NCBI GenBank assembly: GCA_001695595.3
Contig: MBPM02000049.1
Span: 124,001-188,000 of the forward strand
DNA: 64,000 nucleotides
Origin: Plasmopara viticola
Taxonomy: Eukaryota > Oomycota > Peronosporomycetes > Peronosporales > Peronosporaceae
Direction: 5' to 3'
Position numbers and translations under genes: made by a program. Shown here piece after piece: positions 1-13,800 of the stretch (positions within the stretch are counted from its first letter, which is position 1; each line of letters begins with the position of its first letter). The notes under the pieces are model-generated. The model was not told the origin of the DNA and did no database searches. It saw nothing but the letters and a program-made list of their open reading frames with translations.

Positions 1-479
1 CTTTTAATCATTTTGGACGTGCGTAAAAGCAATAGAGCCACAACAAAGCGTATATTCGCTCTCGTGAAGTGCAGAGATGATGTACGGCCATACATACGTC
101 CTTTCTACTATTCTAGATATACGTGAACGCAATCGAGCCACAGCAATGTGTATATTCGCTGTTGTAAGGTGCTGGGATGATGTACGGCCATACATATCTT
201 TTCTCTTATTCTAGGCATACGCAAAAGCAATAGAGCAACTACAAAACGTATCTTCGCTCTTTAAAGTGCTGATATGATGTACAGCCATACATACGTCCTT
301 TCATCAATTTAGACGTACGCAGAAGCAACCGAGCAACAACAAAGCGTATCTTAACTCTTTTGAAGTGCTGAGATGATGTACGGTCCTTTCTGTCATTCTA
401 GCTGAAGCAGACGTAGTAGAGTCACAAAAAAGCGTATATTCGCTATTGTGAAGTGCTGGGATGATGTACGGCGATAGAT

Positions 480-1120
480 ACGTCTTTTCTATCATTCTAG
501 GCATACGCAAAAGCAATAGAGCAGCTACAAAACGTATCTTCGCTCTTTTGATGTGCGGAGATGATGTACAGCCATAAATACGTCCTTCCAGTCAATTGAA
601 ACGTGCGATGACGCATTAGAGCCAAAATAAAGCGTATCTTCACTCTTCTGAAGTGTTGAGATGATGAACGGCCCTACACACGTCCTTTCTTTTATAAGAA
701 ACGTACGCAGAAGACGATTCAGCAATAACAAAGCGTATATTCGCTCGATTAATGTGCTAAGACGATGTACGGCCATTCTATTGTTAAAGACGTGCGCAGA
801 CGCAATATAGCCACAACCAAACGTATATTCGCTCTTTTGAAGTGCTGGGATGCTATAAGGCAATAGATATGTTTTTTCTATCATTCTAGACGTGCACAGA
901 TGCAATAAAGCAACAACTAATCCTATGCTGAGATGATGTACGGCCATACATACGTCCTTTTTGTCTCTCTTGACGAGCGCAGACGCAATGGAGCAATAAC
1001 AAAGCGTATAATCGCTCTTTGAAGTGCAGAGATGATGTACGGACATAAATACGTCCTTTCTATCATTCTAGACGTGCACAGACGCAATAGCGCCACAACA
1101 TAATGTATATTCGCTCTTTT
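480..1120 (+). repeat. Copy 1 of a ~640 bp duplicated satellite segment
   Basis: This segment matches 1950-2600 at a constant offset of about 1,471 bp. Shared private variants include cgtccttccagtcaat, gatgacgcattagagcc, the run around acaactaatcctatgctgag, and gcgccacaacataatg. The two copies differ by scattered substitutions, so the duplication is younger than the surrounding monomers but not recent. Confidence 0.85.
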
Positions 1121-1949
1121 GAAGTGCTGGGATGATGTACGACCATACATACGTCTTTTCTATCATTCTAGGCGTACGCAAAGCAATAGAGCAACAACAA
1201 AGCGTAGCTTCGCCTTTCGAAGTGCTGAGATGATGTACAGTCATACATATATCCTATGTATAATTCTCGACGTGCGAAGACGCAATTGAGTCATAACTAA
1301 ACGTATCTTCGCTCTTGTAAAGTGATGAGATGATGTACAGCCATACATACGTCGTTTCTATCATTTTAGGCGTACGTTAAAGCAAAAGAGCAAATACAAA
1401 GCGTATCTTCGCTTTTTTGAATTGCTGAGATGATGTACAGCCATACATACGCTCCTTTTGTATGGTTCTAGACGTGCGCCGACGCAATAGAGTCACAACT
1501 AAACGTATATTCGCTCTTATGAAGTACTGAGATGATATAAGGCAACAGATACGTCCTTTCTATCTTTCTAGTCGTGAGCAGACGCCAACGAGTCACAACA
1601 AAGCGTATATTCGCGATTGTAAAGTGCTGGGATGATGTACGGCCATACAAACGTCCTGTCTATCATTCTAGGCGGACGCGAGAGTAATACAGCAACAACA
1701 AAGCGTATTTTCGCTCTATTAAAGTGCTGAGATGATAAACAGCCATCCATACGTTCTTTTTATCATTCTAGACGTGCACAGACGCAATCGAGCCACAGCA
1801 AAGCGTGTATTCGCAGTTTTCAAGTCCTGGGATGATGTACGGCAATAGATACGTTCTGTTTTCAATTCTAGACGAGCTTAGACGCATTAGAGCCACAACG
1901 AAGCGTATATTCGTTATTGTGAAGTGCTGGGATGATGTACGGCCATAGA

Positions 1950-2600
1950 TACGTCTTTTCGCTCATTCTAGGCGTACTCAAAAGCAATAAAGCAACAACA
2001 AAGCGTATCTTCGCTCTTTTGATGTGCGGAGATGATGTACAGCCATAAATACGTCCTTCCAGTCAATCCAAACGTGCGATGACGCATTAGAGCCAAAACA
2101 AAGCGTATCTTTAATCTTGTGAAGTGCTAAGATGATAAACAGCCCTACATACGTCCTTTCTTTTATAATAAACGTACGGAGAAGGCGATACAGCAATAAA
2201 AAAGCGTATATTCGCTCGATTAATGTGCTGAGACGATGTACGGCCATTCTATCGTTAAAGACGTGCGCAAACGCAATATAGCCACAACTAAACGTATATT
2301 CGCTCTTTTGAAGTGCTGGGATACTATAAGGCAATAGATATGTCTTTTCTATCATTCTAGACGTGCACAGATGCAATAAAGCAACAACTAATCCTATGCT
2401 GAGATGATGTACGGCCATACATACGTCCTTTTTGTCATTCTAGACGAGCGCAGACGCAATGGAGCAATAACAAAGCGTATAATCGCTCTTTCGAAGTGCA
2501 GAGATGATGTATGGACATAAATACGTCCTTTCTATCATTCTAGACGTGCACAGACGCAATAGCGCCACAACATAATGTATATTCGCTCTCTTGAAGTGCT
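1950..2600 (+). repeat. Copy 2 of the ~640 bp duplicated satellite segment
   Basis: Second copy of the segment at 480-1120, in the same orientation and with the same order of private monomer variants. This is expected for unequal exchange within a tandem array. Confidence 0.85.
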
Positions 2601-2904
2601 GAGATGATGTACAGCCATGCATACGTCTTTCTAGCATTCTAGACGTGCGCAGACGCAATAGAGCAACAAAAACGCGTAAGTGCTGAGACAATGTACGGCC
2701 ATAGATACGTTCTTTCTTTGTAGACGTGTGCAGACGAAACAAGGTCACCCCAAATCGTATATTGCTGTTTTGAAGTGCTGAGTTGATGTGAATTCCTAAA
2801 AACGTTCTTTCTATCATTCTAGACGTGCGCAGACGCAATAGAGCCACAACAAAGAGTATTTTGCTCTTATGACGTGCTGAGATGATATGCGGTCATAGAT
2901 AGAG

Positions 2905-3825
2905 CAAGAATAGGAGTTGTACCGTAACTGCTCTCAGCGCTTATAGAGAGTAGTCATACATCCAGTTGTGGTTCTATTGCATCTGTGAACGTCTTAAAGG
3001 ATAGAAAGGACGGGATTTTGTCTGTACAGCATCTCTGAATTTTGAAGTTTCAATATATAATTAGTGTTGGCTCGATTGCAACTGTCTGTGTCAAGAAAGA
3101 TAGAAATGACGTATCAGTAGCCGCGCAGCATCTTGGCGTTTCTAAAGAAAAAAACGCTTTGTTGTTGCCTCAAGAACGACCGAAACGACATATCTAGGGC
3201 CGTACAGCGTCTCAGCGATTCTAAAGAGTTATTAGAGATTTATACGGGGTTCTATTGCATCTGAGAACGTCTAAAAGAATAGAAAAGACGGGGTGTGTTC
3301 GTACAGCATCTCAGCGTCTTGATAGTTTGAATATACAATTAATTGTGACTCGATTGCGTCTGTGGGATTTCTAGAAAGATAGACAGGACGTACTTGTAGC
3401 CGCACAGCATCTTAGCGTTTCTAACGAAAAAAACGCTTTGTTGTTGCTTTTTCGCATCTGTGAGCGTCGAAAATGACAGATACGACATATCTAGGGCCAT
3501 GCAGCGTCTCAGAGCTTTTAAAGAGTTATTAGATATTTAGTTGGGGGTCTATTGCATCTGAGAACATTTAAAAGGATAGAAAAGACGGAGGGTGTCCGTG
3601 CAGCATCTCAGCGTCTTGAAAGTATGAATATACAATTAATTGCTACTCGATTGCGTCTTTGGGTTTTCTAGGAAGATAGACAGGACGTATTTGTAGCCGC
3701 ACAGCATCTTAGCGCTCAAAAAGGTTTAATACACGATTTGTTGTTGCTCTATCGCATTTTTGAACATGTAGAACGACAGAAAGGAAAGATCCAGGGCCGT
3801 ATAGCGTTTTAGCGCTCTTGAGAAT
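2905..3825 (-). repeat. Satellite block 2, reversed orientation
   Basis: The landmarks appear reverse-complemented: gtacagcatctcagcg, tctagaaagatagacaggac and ctcgattgcgtctgtg. Three monomer types follow each other (…cgtacagcatctcag, …gccgcgcagcatctt, …gggccgtacagcgtctcag), which is the three-monomer order seen in the opposite orientation at 6,950-8,700. The right edge near 3,825 is a head-to-head junction where two unit ends face each other. Confidence 0.85.
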
Positions 3826-6800
3826 AGCCCTTTTAAAGTGGTAAGATGCTGTACGGCCACGGATGCGTCCTGTCGATGAAACTAGACATGGATGAGTGCA
3901 AGCGATCCCACAATAAAGAAGTTGACCCCTCTTTTTATTTGCTGAGACGCTGAATAGCCACAGATACGTCCTTTCTGACTTAGTGACATGCACAGATGCA
4001 GTAGAGTGGCAATCAAACGTCTAATCACGCTTTTATAGCGCAGAGTTGCTGTACGGTGACAGATGTGTTTGGTCTATCAATTCAAAAACACATGGACGCA
4101 ATCGAGCCGCAATATGGTGTTTAAGCATGCCTTTATGGAGTGGAGATGTTGTTGGTTACAGATACGTTCTTTCTGTCTAGTTCGACATGTTTGGACGCAA
4201 AAAATCCGCAAGGTTACCGTCAAAAACGCATTTGAAGTGCTTAATTGCTATACAGCAAACGATTCGTCCTGTCTATCTATTTAGAAATCCATGAACACAA
4301 TCGAGCCACAACGAAGTGCATAATCCCTCTTTTGTTTTGCAGAGACCACAGGTTCGTCCTTTCTGTCTACGTTGTCATGCCCAGACGCAATAAAGCGGCA
4401 ATCAAACGTCTGATCACGCTTTTATAGCGCAGAGTTGCTGTACGGTGACAGATGTGTTCTGTCTATCAATTAAAAACACATGGACGCAATCGAGCCGCAA
4501 TATGGTGTTTAAGCATGCCTTTATGGAGTGGAGATGTTGGTTGGTTACAGATACGTTCTTTCTGTCTAGTTCGACATGTTTGGACGCAAAAAATCCGCAA
4601 GGTTACCGTCAAAAACGCATTTGAAGTGCTTAATTGCTATACAGCAAACGATTCGTCCTGTCTATCTATTTAGAAATCCATGAACACAATCGAGCCACAA
4701 CGAAGTGTATAATCCCTCTTTTGTTTTGCAGAGACCACAGGTTCGTCCTTTCTGTCTACGTTGTCATGCCCAGACGCAATAAAGCGGCAATCAAACGTCT
4801 GATCACGCTTTTATAGCGCAGAGTTGCTGTACGGTGACAGATGTGTTCTGTCTATCAATTCAAAAACACATGGACGCAATCGAGCCGCAATATGGTGTTT
4901 AAGCATGCCTTTATGGAGTGGAGATGTTGGTTGGTTACAGATACGTTCTTTCTGTCTAGTTCGACATGTTTGGACGCAAAAAATCCGCAAGGTTACCGTC
5001 AAAAACGCATTTGAAGTGCTTAATTGCTATACAGCAAACGATTCGTCCTGTCTATCTATTTAGAAATCCATGAACACAATCGAGCCACAACGAAGTGTAT
5101 AATCCCTCTTTTTTTTGCAGAGACCACAGGTTCGTCCTTTCTGTCTACGTTGTCATGCCCAGACGCAATAAAGCGGCAATTAAACGGCTAATCACGCTTT
5201 TAAAACGCTGAGCTTCTGTACGGTGATAGATGCATTCTGTCAATCAATCTAAATATACGCAATCAAGCCACAATGAGGTGTATAAGCATGCGTTTGAGAA
5301 GTTGAGATGATATTCAGCCACAGATACGTTCCTTTTGACGAGACAATCACAGTGACAACAGAGCGGGGTTTAACGTCTAATCACGCTTCGAAAGCGCTAA
5401 ATCGCTTTACGGTGACGGATGCGTCTTGTCTATCTTTCAAAGCACACATAGACAAAATCGAGCCACGATAAGGTGTATAAGCATTCGTTTGAGTAATTTG
5501 AGATGTTTTTCGGCCACAGTTTCGTCTTTTCTGTCTATTTAACCATGTTTGGACGCAAGTGAGCCGAAAGGAAACCTATAATAATTCCATAAAGATACTA
5601 AGGCACTGTACGGGCACAGATACGTCCTGTCGATCAAACTAGACATGCACGTACGCAATCGAGGCACAACAAAGTATAAGATCCCTCTTTGTTATGCTGA
5701 GACGCTGAAATACCACAGATATATCCTTTTTGTCTATCTTGACATGCATATATGCAATCGAGCAAAAACTAGATGTTAATTACTCTATACCAACGCTGAG
5801 TTGCTCTACGCCCACAAATGCGTCCTGTCTTTAAATTTGGACAAATACGGACGCCTTCGAGCCACAACAAAGTGTATAATCATTATTTTGTAGCGCTGAG
5901 ACGCTGTATAGTCGCCGACACGTCCTTTCTATCGATCTAGACCTGCACAGACGCAATAGAGCCACAACTAGACGTATTATCATTCTATTGCACTGCCGAG
6001 ACACTATACGACCCCAGATACGTCTTTGATAGCTATCTAGACATGCACAGATACAAAGTAGTCACAACGGGGTGTATAATCATTCTTTTGGAGTGCCGAG
6101 ATGCTGTACGGTCACATATACGTCCAGTCTATCGGTCTAGTCATGCACAGATGCAATAGAGTCACAACGCAGTGTATCATCTTTCTTTTGGAGCGCAAAG
6201 ACGCTGTATGGCCACAGATACGTCCTATCTATCAATCTAGACATGCGCAGATGCAACAGAGCTACAACGAAGTGAATCATTTTTTTGGAAGGCTGAAATG
6301 CTGTACGGCAACAGATACGTCCTTTCTATCGGTCTAGACATGCACAAATGCAATAGAGCCACGACGAAGTGTATAATCATTCTTTTGGAGAGTTGATACG
6401 TTGTACGGCCACAGAAATGTGCTTTCTGTATGCACAGACGCAAATGAGCCACAACAAATCGTTAAAGCTTTCTCTTAAAGCGCTAATTTGCTGTACTCCG
6501 AGATACCTCCTTTCTATCTATCGAGACTTGCACGGACGCAATAAAGCACAACGAAGTGCATGATCATTCATCTGAAGCGCTGAGACGCTGTACGACCACA
6601 GATACGTCCTTTCTATCAATCTAGACATGCACGGATAAATTGATCCACAACGAAGCCTATACATTTTTTAAGTGCTGAGACGCTGTACTGCCAAGGATGC
6701 GTCCTTTTGATCTATCTAGACCTGCACAGACGCAATAAAGAAACAACAAAACGTTAATGACTCTTTGAGAGCGCTGAGTCTCTCTACGCCGACAAATGCG

Positions 6801-8735
6801 TCCTGTCTACAAATCTAGATTAACTCGGATGCCTTCGATCCAGAACACAGTGTATAATCATTCTTTTGAAAGCGCTTACATGTTGTACGGCCACAGATAC
6901 GTCCTTTCTATCATTCCAAACGTTCACAGATGCGATAGAGCAACACTAAGCGTTTGTTTGTTATTTAGAAGCGCTTACATGCTGTGCGGCCACAGATACG
7001 TCTTGTCTATCTTTTTAGACTTCCACAGATGCAATCGAGCCATAACTTATTGCATATCTATTCTTTCAACACGCTAAGATGCTGTACGACAAAATAGGTT
7101 CTTTTTAATTACTTAGACGTGAAGAGATGCAATAGAGCCACAACTAGACGTATGACAACTCTCTAGAAGCGCTGAGACGCTGTACGGCTCAAGATCTGCC
7201 CTTTGTGTATTTCGAGACGTTCACAGATGTGATAGAGCAACAACTAGACGTGTATTTTTTCTTTAGAAGCGCTAATATAATGTGCGGCCACAGATACGTC
7301 CTGGCTATCTTTCTAGACATCCACGAAACAATGGAGCCACAACTAATCGTATATTCATTCTTTGAAACGCTGAGATGCTGTACAGACAAAACCCCGTTTT
7401 TTCTATTCTTTTGGACGTCCACAGATGCAATTGAGCCACAACTAAAAGTATGACGACTTTCGAGAAGCGCTGGGACGCTGTACGGTCCAAGATCTGTCCT
7501 TTCTGTACTTCGAAACTTCACAGATACGATGGAGCAACGCTAAGCGTATATATTCTTTATAAGCGCCAACATGCTGTGCGACAACAGATACGTCCTGGCT
7601 ATCTTTCTAGACACTCACAGATGCAATCGAGCCACAACAAATCGTATATTAATCCTCTCAAAACGTTGAAATATGTACAAACAAAATCTGTCCTTTCTGT
7701 CCTTTTGGACGTCCACAGATGCAGTAGAACAACAACTTAAAGTGTGACGATTCTCTAGAAGCGCCAAAACGCTTTACGGCCCAAGATCTGTCCTTTCTGT
7801 CTTTCAAACGTTCGCAATTGCGATAGAGCAATCTTTGCGCATATTATTCTATAAAGGTGCTGAATGGTGTGCGGCGACACGTCCTTTATGTCTTTTTAGA
7901 CACTCACAGACGCAATCGAGTCACCATTATTCATTTATTTATTCTTTCAAGACGCTGAAATGTCTTGCGGACAACACCCCATCATTCTTATCCTTTTAAA
8001 CGTCTTCATATGCAAAAGAGTCACAACTAAAAGTATGATGACTCTCTAGAAACGCCAAGACGCTGTACGGCCCAAGATCAGTCCTTTCTGTATTTTGAGA
8101 CGTTCACAGATACGATGGAGCAACAATTACTCGTATTTTTTTCTTTAGAATCGCTAACATGCTGTGCGGCCGCATATATAAACTGTCTATCTTTCTGGAC
8201 ACCCACAGGCGCAATCGAGCCATACCTAATCGTATATTGATTTTTTCAAGACGCTGAGATGCTGTACAGACAAAGTCCGATTTTTCTATTCTTTTAGACA
8301 ATTACAGGTGCAATAGAGCCACAACAAAACGGATTACGACTCTTTTAAGTGCTCAGACACTGTACGGCCTTAGATTTGTCCCTTCTATACTTGTATACGC
8401 TCACAGTTTCGATAGAGCAACAACTGAGCGTCTTTTTTTCTATATAAGCGCTAAGATGCTGTGCGGCCACAGAGACATTCTGTCTATCTTTCTTGACACC
8501 CACATCGAAATTGAGCCACAACTAATTGTATTTTCATTCATTCAAGCCGCTGATATGCTATACGGACATACCCCGTCCTTTCTGTCCTTTTAAACGTTCA
8601 CAGATGCATCAAGGCCACAATTAATTGTATGACGACTCTTTGAAAGCGCAAAGACACTGTCCGGTCCTAGATATGTCCTTTCTGTCGCTGTAGACATTCA
8701 CAGATGCGATAGAGCAAAAACAAACGATCTGTTAA
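3826..8735 (+). repeat. Satellite block 3, forward orientation, with 4-mer then 3-mer higher-order structure
   Basis: The left part (3,900-5,600) follows a four-monomer order of about 390 bp. The right part (6,950-8,700) follows a three-monomer order: the type containing gctgtgcggccac recurs near 6,976, 7,283, 7,577, 7,868, 8,161 and 8,459, so every ~294 bp. Between them (5,800-6,900) the monomers are more uniform. Confidence 0.85.
4008..5190 (+). repeat. Three near-identical tandem copies of a 389 bp higher-order unit
   Basis: The word gcgcagagttgctgtacgg occurs at 4038, 4427 and 4816, exactly 389 bp apart. The sequence between is almost unchanged from copy to copy: single differences such as ggtctatc versus ctgtctatc, one base lost in a T run, gtgcataat versus gtgtataat. 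Each 389 bp unit holds four diverged monomers, so this is a recent local amplification of a higher-order repeat. Confidence 0.95.
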
Positions 8736-9605
8736 TAGATGGATAACAAGACGCATCAGTGGCCGTACAGCAACTCAGCGTTTAATTGCCGCTCCATTGC
8801 ATCTTTTCATGTCTTCAATGACAGAAACGACGTACCCGTGACTATTCGATGTCTCAGCGAACCAAAAGAGAGATTGTACACTTTGTTGTGCACCGATTGC
8901 GTACGTTGTCGTCTAGATTGATAGACATGACGCATCTGCGGCCGTACAAAATCATAGTACTTTTAAAGAGTTATTAATTATTTTCTTGCGGCTTTTTTGC
9001 GTCTTAATAGGTCTTAACAGGTCTAAAAGACAGAAAGGACATATCAGTGGCCGTGCAACATCTTAACACCTTAAAAGAATGCTTACACACCTCATTGTGG
9101 CTCGATTGCGGCCATGTATATCTAGATTGATAACCAGGACGCGTCTGTCACCATACAGCAACTCAGCGCATTAAAATTGTGACTTGACGTCTAATTTCCG
9201 CTCCATTGCGTCTGTGCATGTCTTCAGCGACAGAAACGACGTACCTATGGCTATCCGGTGTCTCAGCGAATCAAAAGAGATATTAAAAACTACGTTGGGC
9301 ACCGATTGCGTACGTTGTAGTCGAGATTGATAGACAGGACGCATCTGTGGCCGTACAACATCCTTGTACTTTAAAAGATTTCGTTATTGTTCTCTTGCGG
9401 CTTTTTTGTGTCTTAACACGTCTAAACAGACAGACGGGACACATTTGTGTTTATGGGACATCTCAATACTTTAAAAGAATTCTTATACACCTCGTTGTGG
9501 TTAGATTGCTTCCGTGTGCATCAAGATTGATAGACAGGACGCATCTTTCATCGTACAGCATCTTGGTACGCTGAAGGCGTGATAAGACGTTTCATTGCTG
9601 CAACA
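8736..9605 (-). repeat. Satellite block 4, reversed orientation
   Basis: Starts after a forward unit breaks off near 8,735 and continues with reversed landmarks (gacgcatcagtggccgtaca, ctcagcg, ctcgattgcgtacg). The monomer order fits the four-monomer family. It ends near 9,605, where forward units resume (cgctgagacgttgaataacc). Confidence 0.8.
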
Positions 9606-10700
9606 TTGCGTAATTCTTCTTTTAATTCGCTGAGACGTTGAATAACCACAGGTGCATATTCTCTTTTTTTGTAGACATGCACAAACGCAATGGGGCGGTT
9701 TGAAACGTCTAATCAAATTTTCAAAGCGCTGAGTTGCTGTATGGTGAAAGATGCGTCCTGGCTATAAATCTTGACACGCATGGACGCAATCGATCTAGAA
9801 GGAGCTGTCTAAGCCGTCTTTTGAGGTATTAAGATGTTGCACGGCCACAGATACGTCCTTTCTGTATATCAAGACTTGTTCAGACGCAAAAGAGCCGCAA
9901 GGAGACTTTAAAAACGCTTTTGAAGTGCTAAGTTGTTAGACGGACACAGATGCGTCCTGTCTATCAATATAGATATGCATGTACGCAACCGAGCCACAAA
10001 AAAGTGTATAATCCCTATGTTTTGTTTTGCTTAGACGCTGAATGGCCTCAGGTACGTCTTTGTTGACATGCAAAGATGCAATAGAGCGGCAATTAGACGT
10101 CTAATCACGCTCCTAAAGCGCTAAGTTGCTTCGCGGTGACAGATGCATCCTGTCTATCAATCTAGACACACATGGACGCAATCGAGCAACGATGAGGTGT
10201 ATAAGCATTTGTTTGAGGAGGTTTGATGTTGTTCGCCCACAGATACGACCTTTCTGTCTATTTCGACATGTTTGGACGCAAAAGAGCCGCAATAAAGCCT
10301 ATAATACCTATTTTAAAGTGCTTAGTTGCTGTACGGCCACAGTTGCGTCCTGTCTATCAATCTAGCCATGAATAAACGCAATCGAATCACAATAAAGTTT
10401 AAGGGTCCTTTTTTGATTTGCTAAGACGCTGAATGGCCACAGGTACGTCCTTTTTGACTTTGCGACATGCACAGGTGCAATAGAGCGGCAATTAAACGTC
10501 TAATTACGCTTTAAAAGCGCTGAGTTGCTGTACGGTGATATGTGCGTATTGTTTATCAATCTAGACACATATGGATGCAATCGAGCCACAATGAGGTTTA
10601 TAAGTATTCGTTTGAGGAGTTGAGATGTTATTCGGCCACAGATACATCCTTTATATCTATTTTGACATGCTTGGACGCAGAAGATCCACAAGTTAACCTA
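9606..10700 (+). repeat. Satellite block 5, forward orientation, four-monomer type
   Basis: Monomers follow the four-type cycle. The ggtgacag-type monomer recurs near 9,743, 10,135 and 10,534, giving a higher-order period of about 390-400 bp. Confidence 0.8.
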
Positions 10701-10805
10701 GGGGTTTTGAAGAAATGAAGGTACAATTAGTTGTGGCTCGATTGTGTCTGTGGGTGTCCAGAAAGATAGACAAGACGATCATGTTTCCGCGTAAATTTTG
10801 TGCTT
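10701..10805 (-). repeat. Single reversed monomer of the three-monomer family
   Basis: About 100 bp in reversed orientation inside a forward four-monomer block. It carries gtgtccagaaagatagacaa and gtggctcgattgtgtctgtg, which match the three-monomer family of 2,905-3,825 and 6,950-8,700 better than its neighbours. Confidence 0.7.
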
Positions 10806-13800
10806 CTTAAGCACATGTTTGTCCTATTTTATATCTAGACATGTACATACTCATCTATGGTGATAGATGCGTCCTGTCTATCAATCTGAACACACATGGA
10901 CAAACGAGCCACAATGATGTGCATAAGCATTCTTTTGAGGAGTTGAGATGTTGTATGGCAACAATACGTTCATTTGGTCAATTTATACATATTCAGACGC
11001 AACAGAGCCGCAAGTAATTCTTTATTAAATCTTTGTAAGTGCTAAGTTGCTGTACGTTCAAAGATGCGTCCTTTCTATTAATCTAGACATGCACGTACGC
11101 AATTGGTGCACAACGAAGTCTATAATATCTCTTTTGATTCGCTGAGACACCGAATGGCCACAGGTACGTCGTTTCTGTCTTTGAAGACATGCACAGACGC
11201 AAAAGAGTGGCAATCAGACGTCAAATCACGATTCTAATGCGCTGATTGCTGTATGGTGACAGACGCGTCCTAATTATCAATCTTGGCCGTGATCGAGCCG
11301 CAATGAGTTGTATAAGCATTCTTTTGAGGAATTAAGATGTTGGATGGCCACACATACGTCGTTTCTGTCTGTTTAGACCTGTTAAGACCTATCAAGACGC
11401 AAAAAAGCCGCAAGAAAACAATTAATAAGTCTTTTAAACTAGGACTTTGTACGGCCATAGATGCGTCCTGTCTATCAATCTAGACTACAACGTACGCAAT
11501 CGATGCACAACGAAGTGTATAATATCTCTTTTGATTCGCTGAAACACCGAATAGCCACACGTACGTCGTTTCGGTTGCTAAAGACATGCACAGACGCAAT
11601 GGAGCGGCAAGCAAACGCCAAATCACGATTTTAATGCGCCGAGTTCCTGTATGGTGATAGACGCGTCCTGGATATCAATCTAGACATAAATGGTCGCAAT
11701 CTAGCCGCAATGAGTTGTATAAGCATTCTTTTGAGGTGTTAAAATGTTGCACGTCCACAGATACGTCCTTTCTGTCTGTTTAAACCTGTTAAGACCTGTT
11801 AAAACGCAAAAATGGGATTTTGTACGGCCACAGATGCGCCCTGTCTTTCAATTTAGGCAACAACGTACGCAATCGGTGCACAGCGAAGTGTATAAAATCT
11901 CATTTGATTTCTTAAATACCGGAGAGCCACAGGTACGTCGTTTCTGTCGCTGAAGACATGCACAGACGCAATGAAGCGGCAATTAGATGTCAAGTCACGA
12001 TTTTAATGCGCTGAGTTGCTGTATGGTGACAGACGCGTCCTAGTTTTCAATCTAGACATTTAAGAACGCAATCGAGCAGCAATGACGTGTATAAGCATTC
12101 TTTTGAGGTGTTAAGATGTTGCACGGCCACAGATACGTCTTTTCTGTCTGTTTAGACCTGTTTAGACCTGTTAAGACGCAAAAATACCGCAAGAAAACAA
12201 CTAATAACTCTTTTAAAGTACTGGGATTTTGTACGGCCATAGATGCGTCCTGTCTTTCAATCTAGACAACAACGTACGCAACCGGTGCACAACGAAGTGT
12301 ATAATATCTCTTTTGATTCGCTGAGACATCGAATAGTCCCAGGTACTTCGTTTCTGTCTTTAAAGACACGCACAGACGCAATGAAGCGGCAATTAAACGC
12401 CGGGTTGCTGTACGGCCATTGATGAGTTTTGTTTATCCATCCAGACATGCACGTACGCAATCAAGGAACAACGAAGTGAACAATCCCTCTTTTGGTTCGT
12501 TGAGACGCTGAATGCCACAGGAACGCCCTATTTCTCTATCTGCACATGCAAGACACAATAGAGCGGCAACGCCTTTAACGCACCAAGTTGCTGTACAGTG
12601 GTAAATGCGTCGTGACTATCAATCTAAACTCACATGGACGCAATCGAGCCACAACGAGGTGTATAGTCATTTTTTGACGAGTTGAGATTTTGTACGGCCA
12701 AAGAAACGTCCTTTCTGTCGATTTAGACATGTCCAGACGAAAAAAGCCGCTGAGAAATCTTTAATAACTCGTTCAAAGCGCCAAGTTGCTGTCCGTTCAC
12801 AGATGCGCCCAGACTATCAATCCAGGCATGCACGTACACATCGAAGCACAATAAGGTGTATTCTTATTCTTATTGAGCGCTACGATGCTGAACGACCCCA
12901 TATTTGTCCTATCTTTCTATCTCGACATGCACATACGTATCTATGGTGACAGATGCGTCCTGTCTATCAATCTGAACACACATGGACACAAACGAGCCAA
13001 AATACGGTGTATAATCTATCTATGAGGCGTTGAGATGTTGTACGGCCACAGATATGTCCTTGTTGTCTGTTTAGTCATGTTGAAACGCAATAGAGCGGCA
13101 ATTAAACATCTTATCCCGATTTTATAGCGCTGAGTTGCTGTACGGCCAGCGATGCATCCTATTTATCAATCTAGACATACACGTACGCAATCAAGCAACT
13201 ACAAAGTTTATAATCCCTCTTTTGTATCGCCAAGACGCTGAATGGCCACAAGAATGTCCTTTCTCTCTAACTAGACCTTAACGGACGCAATAGAGCGCCA
13301 ACTTAACGTCCAATTACGCTTTAAAAGTGCTGTGTTGCTGTACGGTGACAGATGCGTCCTGATTATCAATTTAAATACACATGAACGACGTCGAGCCACA
13401 ATGAGGAGTATATTCAATTTTTTACGAGTTGAGATGTTGTACGGCGGTAAATACGTCCTTTACGTCTATTTTGACATGTTCAGCCGCAAAAACGCCACAA
13501 GGAAGCCTTCAAAATTTGTTTAAAACGATTAAGTTGATGTACGTCCACAAGTGTGTCCTGTCTATCAATCTAGACGTTCATTTTTGCAATCGAGGCACAA
13601 CGAAGTATAGAATTCTTCTTTTGATTCGCTGAGACGCTGAATGTCCACAGGTACGTCGTTTCTGTTTTGTAGACATGCAAAGACGCAATAAAGCGGCAAT
13701 TAAATGTATAATCACGCATTAAAATGGCTGAGTTGCTGTACGGTGACAGACGCGTCCTGTATATCAATCAAGACATATATAGACGCCATCGAGCCACAAT

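Larger units (their letters stand above)
1..2900 (+). repeat. Satellite block 1, forward orientation
   Basis: Units here carry the variant gatgatgtacggccatac and tcattctagacgtgcgcaga. The variant ttctaggc followed by acgcaaaagcaatagagc returns near 213, 497, 1667 and 1965, spacings that are mostly multiples of about 100 and often close to 300 bp, which suggests a three-monomer higher-order unit. The block contains a roughly 640 bp duplication (see separate entry). Confidence 0.85.
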
